A stretch of 64,000 nt of DNA from NCBI GenBank assembly GCA_007644065.1, contig VJWN01000016.1, positions 124,001 to 188,000 on the forward strand. Direction: 5' to 3'. Under the pieces are notes generated by a model. It was not told the DNA's origin. It saw nothing but the letters and a program-made list of their open reading frames with translations, and ran no database searches. A program made the position numbers and the translations under genes. Below, one piece after another: positions 60,470 to 64,000 of this stretch. The stretch comes from Margaritispora aquatica. Lineage: Eukaryota > Ascomycota > Leotiomycetes > Helotiales > Discinellaceae. The first letter of the stretch is position 1. Every line of letters begins with the position of its first letter.

Positions 60470-61110
60470 TCCCCTGGGATTTGGGAAGCATGTTCACGGC
60501 AAAGGTGTAATTTTATAGGTCATCAAGGAATTTTGGAAGCTCTTGGCCATTAAGAGCTTCGGAGCGTGGAGTTGATGGAAAATCTTATCTGCCAAACCAA
60601 TAAAATCGTCACCATATCTCTCGTCCTGTGGCTTGTTCTCGACTTTTTCCCTTTCACGCTGGTGATTCTAAGTTAACTTTGGACGAGTGTCCGAGGTCTA
60701 TTGTTGTTGCTTCTTCGTTATAGCTGGGTAGCATTGGGACGAATGCCTCAGAATGTGCTCAATTACAATGCACATTGGAGGATATCAAATACAAAAGCTG
60801 AGATAAGTTTCTCTGGCGAATTTGGATCTCGATCCGAGATTATCCATCTTCACCATCTTCCAAGATGGCAATAGTGATAGATGTGCTCAAAAGCTACGTA
60901 CTTTGGAAAGACGGATTTTGCAAGCCTCGATCTTTTGGTGTCACATGAGATCGGCCATTATAACCTCGGCGGTTTAAAACTTGGCTAGCTTGGCTCTTCC
61001 ATGGGTCAAGGCAGTACATAGAGATACAACATTCTCGAATTGTTGATCAAAGCATCTTTTGTGTTGTTTGAATTCATAGCTGCAACCAATTACTTGAACT
61101 AATATACACA
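60470..61110. other. Intergenic, IWS1 3' flank and MFS promoter
   Basis: 640 bp without a gene. It contains one hairpin repeat copy (60752-60777). Confidence 0.5.
60752..60777 (+). repeat. Fourth copy of the hairpin repeat
   Basis: AATGTGC-(11 nt)-GCACATT with perfect 7-bp arms. It shares TGTGCTCAA and AATTACAATG with the copy at 56135. Confidence 0.6.
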
Positions 61111-62599
61111 ATGGTTAATTCCGCAAATTTGGAGCTTCGGCCGCGATCCCTTCAGGCTGCTCACCAAGACACACACCAAGTGGCTGAACCGGAAGTGCCT
61201 ATATCTACTCAAAATGGGATGTCCCAGGATGATTTTCAGGAAGCTGCACAACACACTTTGGAGCCAACAGACAGAGGCCGAGCGGCTTGGAGATTGTTAG
61301 CAGCAGCTTTTGTGTTTGAAGCTCTTTTCTGGGGTGTGTTATCTGACCATCCCTTCAAGCTCACTAGTACTAATATCTGTGATGTGAAGGGTTTCCTCTG
61401 TCTTTTGGAATATTTCAAAATTATTATTCTACGCTGCCTCAATTCGCGGGCAATCCTTACATTCCAATAGTGGGAACTGTTGCATCTGGCATCTCCTATC
61501 TTGGAGCACCCCTCATAACTCCTGTGATTAAGAGGTATTCAAAGTATCAAAAACACATGATCTGGATTGGCTGTAAGTGAGTGCTCTCGTATAAAGAATC
61601 AAATGTTGACTGATTGCAATTTTAGGGCCAATGTGTCTTGGTGGTCTAGCTCTGGGCTCATTTGCCAAAACCCTGGGAGCGCTGATCGTTACCCAAGGCA
61701 TTCTCTATGGTGTAGGATTTCTGATTTTCTACTACCCAATCATAAGCTTCGTGAATGAGTTTTGGATCGAAAGACGTGGTTTTGCGTATGGCATTCTGTG
61801 TGCGTCTTCTGGGGTATCAGGAATCGTCTTTCCATTCATTACTGAATCTCTACTCAATAAGTATGGATATCCAATAACACTACGAGCTATGTCGATCGGC
61901 TTAGCAGTTCTAACTGGACCTTTGATACCGCTTCTTAAAGGACGACTACCACCCTCAGAACAGAGTGCACCTGGCCGTACTGATTGGAGCTGTGTGAAGA
62001 AGCCGTTGTTCTGGGTTTACAGCACATCGAACGTAATTCAAGGGCTTGGGTTCTTTTTTCCGTCTCTTTATCTTCCATCATACGCTACCTCAATTGGACT
62101 CAGTACAGCTCAAGGCGCCCTTGTTCTGGCCATGCTCAGCTTCTCCCAGGTCCTTGGCCAACTCAGTTTCGGTTACCTCTCTGACAAGCAACTCCCCCTT
62201 GTCATACTCATCATCACCTCCACCCTTGTCTCAGCCATTGCCTCATTGGCCCTCTGGGGTCTCGCACGCTCCTTGGTAGCACTTATAGCCTTCTCGATCA
62301 TTTACGGCTTCTTTGGTGCCGGCTACGTAGCTATGTGGGCACGCATGGGGAGTGCAGTCACCAGTGAGTCCATGGCTGCGATGGCAACATTTAGTCTTTT
62401 TTGCTTTGGGAAAGGAGTGGGCAATGTACTGGCCGGTCCAATTAGTGCAGGCTTGCTGAAGTCAGTAGTTGATACAGGTGTATATGGTGTGTTGAGGTAT
62501 AAAGCCGTTATTTTGTTCACAGGCACCTGTATGCTGTGCAGTGCGTTGACTGTGATTGGTGCTTGGGGCGCGAAGTCGATGGCGGCTAGACGTATTTGA
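61111..62599 (+). CDS. MFS transporter, monocarboxylate-porter-like
   Basis: Major facilitator superfamily membrane transporter resembling the fungal monocarboxylate/riboflavin-transporter (MCT-like) group. CDS is join(61111..61333, 61390..61572, 61626..62599), 459 residues in exact frame. A cytosolic N-terminus of about 60 residues precedes DRGRAAWRLLAAAFVFEALF, WGFPLSFGIFQNYYSTLPQF, GTVASGISYLGAPLITPV, then KTLGALIVTQGILYGVGFLI, FVNEFWIERRGFAYGILCAS (MCT-like segment after TM4), PLFWVYSTSNVIQGLGFFFP and GPISAGLLKSVVDTG. Roughly 11-12 hydrophobic helices are visible. Substrate is unknown; a carboxylate is only a family-level guess. The downstream HET gene starts 270 bp later on the same strand. 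Confidence 0.87.
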
Positions 62600-62869
62600 T
62601 GGTTTTGTACAAATGTGGCGGTTCGCTTTTAGCAATGACCTTGAAGCCCAACGACTCTACCCAGCGAGGCTGACTAGGTGTTCGGCCAGATATCATACAT
62701 GGAGGCTTAGCGGAGACCATTGGTCGCAAATCCTTGCACTTACATGAAAACCCGTTAGCCAGCAACCTGATAATATTTGGGTCAAGGTCTTCAACTCATA
62801 CATATGAATCGCGGCGTTTAAATTCATATTACGCAGTGTAGGTTCCATCTTGTGGGCTTCTACAGCGTC

Positions 62870-64000
62870 ATGGAAAGCTCGGCCTCTTACCAATACACAA
62901 GCCTCACTGAGAGGGGTGGCATTCGACTGATCTCGCTTCAGCCTAGTCAAACACTCGATCAACCACTGCGATGTTCTCTCATACCGACATCACTTAACAA
63001 ATGTGAGCAAGATCTGGTCGAAGGTTACACCGCACTCTCATATGTTTGGGGGCCTGCAACTGCGAGAGGTGAGATTCTAGTTGATGGCATGAAGCTAGAG
63101 ATTACTGCTTCGCTAGATTTAGCTCTTCGTCACGTTCGAGAACCCTTGAGGACTATACAGATCTGGGCGGATGGGATCTGTATCAATCAGGCCGATATTG
63201 AAGAGAAGGGTCACCAAGTTGCACAGATGGGCGCGATATACGAGACAGCACAGCATACTATCATATTCCTGGGATTGGCCACTGAGCATTCTGATGCCAT
63301 TCTTGGTGCTGTGAGTTCATCAAGAGTGAATAAAATGAATAATACAAGTTGGTCGTCATCCTGGCAATCTTTTAATCATGGACAAAACTCTTCATATACA
63401 CCAGATGAGGTGTTGGTGGATATCCTCTCCCGACCATGGTTCACTCGGGTCTGGGTACTTCAAGAACTTGTGCTCAGTGTTGACCCTTGGATACAATGTG
63501 GCCTTAAACGATGCAAATGGGACCATTTCAGTTTCTTCAAAGCTGACGTCGATGTGCCGAGCGGAAGCACTCTTCAAAGTTTGCTGAAGGCTCAAGAAGA
63601 CATGCACATGTTACGAATAAGTTACAGGACACAACATCCCAACTATCATGAGGGTCCAGCTCCTCTACTTTCAGCTCTACAAGCTCGACGAGGCATGGGT
63701 GCAACAGACCCTAGAGATTTTATATATGCACATTTGGGTATGACTAACTATTTCATACGCCAGTCGGTGAAGACTGATTATAGCAAATGTTGTTGGCATC
63801 TGTATACAGAGATTGCAAGATGGTTATTGAAATATCTTCCACATCTTGACATTCTCCTTCTGAATGCCGCACCAGACCATACTAACGAACGAGCACGTCT
63901 TCCTTCATGGGTGCCAGATTGGTCTCGGCCTCAAAATTCTTTTCGGAACGATATGCCTACAAGACTGTCGAGCAGTGAGATTGTTCCAAGGCCAATAGAG
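62870..64000 (+). CDS. HET-domain (heterokaryon incompatibility) protein, 3' partial
   Basis: Open frame from ATG 62870 to the window end, 377 codons without a stop or an obvious intron. HET domains trigger cell death after fusion of unlike fungal cells, though most members have no assigned role. Seen: ALSYVWG (residues 55-61), the first HET block; LRTIQIWADGICINQADIEE, HQVAQMGAIYETAQHTIIFL, the second block; LSRPWFTRVWVLQELVLS, the third; then ALQARRGMGATDPRDFIYAH, the usual 'R.A.DPRD..Y...G' block, and LPSWVPDWSRP. This is the canonical order for a standalone HET protein with a C-terminal extension still to come. The first in-frame ATG puts the HET blocks at the normal distance. No NACHT or STAND domain is seen within the window. 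Confidence 0.9.
   Translation, partial: MESSASYQYTSLTERGGIRLISLQPSQTLDQPLRCSLIPTSLNKCEQDLVEGYTALSYVWGPATARGEILVDGMKLEITASLDLALRHVREPLRTIQIWADGICINQADIEEKGHQVAQMGAIYETAQHTIIFLGLATEHSDAILGAVSSSRVNKMNNTSWSSSWQSFNHGQNSSYTPDEVLVDILSRPWFTRVWVLQELVLSVDPWIQCGLKRCKWDHFSFFKADVDVPSGSTLQSLLKAQEDMHMLRISYRTQHPNYHEGPAPLLSALQARRGMGATDPRDFIYAHLGMTNYFIRQSVKTDYSKCCWHLYTEIARWLLKYLPHLDILLLNAAPDHTNERARLPSWVPDWSRPQNSFRNDMPTRLSSSEIVPRPIE

Overview
The window is nuclear DNA of a filamentous ascomycete. Introns are short (about 45-110 bp), with GT-AG ends and CTAAC-like branch points. The gene set is typically fungal: a HacA bZIP factor, a LaeA-like methyltransferase, 2EXR proteins, a HET-domain protein, an OPT transporter and an Est1-type protein. 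HacA resembles Sordariomycete and Leotiomycete proteins, and a Leotiomycete (Helotiales-like) source is my best guess, not a demonstrated one. No bacterial, organellar or viral gene was recognised.

Layout. A CorA-like channel gene enters from the left edge (+). It converges with the unfolded-protein-response regulator hacA (-), and a 379-bp inverted-repeat element with TA target sites lies between them. A gene-poor, microsatellite-rich stretch of about 5.7 kb leads to a LaeA-like methyltransferase (+). A divergent pair of 2EXR paralogues follows, one broken (-) and one intact (+). After about 5.5 kb without a gene comes an Est1-type protein with an N-terminal C2H2 finger (-), then about 9.8 kb without a recognisable gene, a secreted amidase (+), and another 4.7-kb gap. 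From about 40.7 kb the window is gene-dense: a 17-exon oligopeptide transporter (-), an Sqt1-like WD40 protein (-), a MYND-finger protein (+), a small membrane ORF broken by an in-frame TAG (-), an SR-protein kinase (+), a Brl1/Brr6 nuclear-envelope protein (-), the elongation factor IWS1 (+), an MFS transporter (+) and a HET-domain gene (+) that runs off the right edge.

Exon-intron models were built by hand from splice signals and reading frame. For hacA, the methyltransferase, amidase, OPT transporter, SRPK, Brl1, IWS1 and MFS genes the joined exons total an exact multiple of three, which supports them. The most informative locus is hacA. Both Ire1-type hairpins that define a 20-nt non-spliceosomal intron can be read directly, and the unspliced mRNA keeps a second frame open for about 240 codons, overlapping the spliced-form C-terminus and then running 331 bp past its stop. 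There is no operon-like cluster and no convincing biosynthetic cluster. The genes are mostly housekeeping, with a few accessory ones (2EXR, amidase, MFS, HET).
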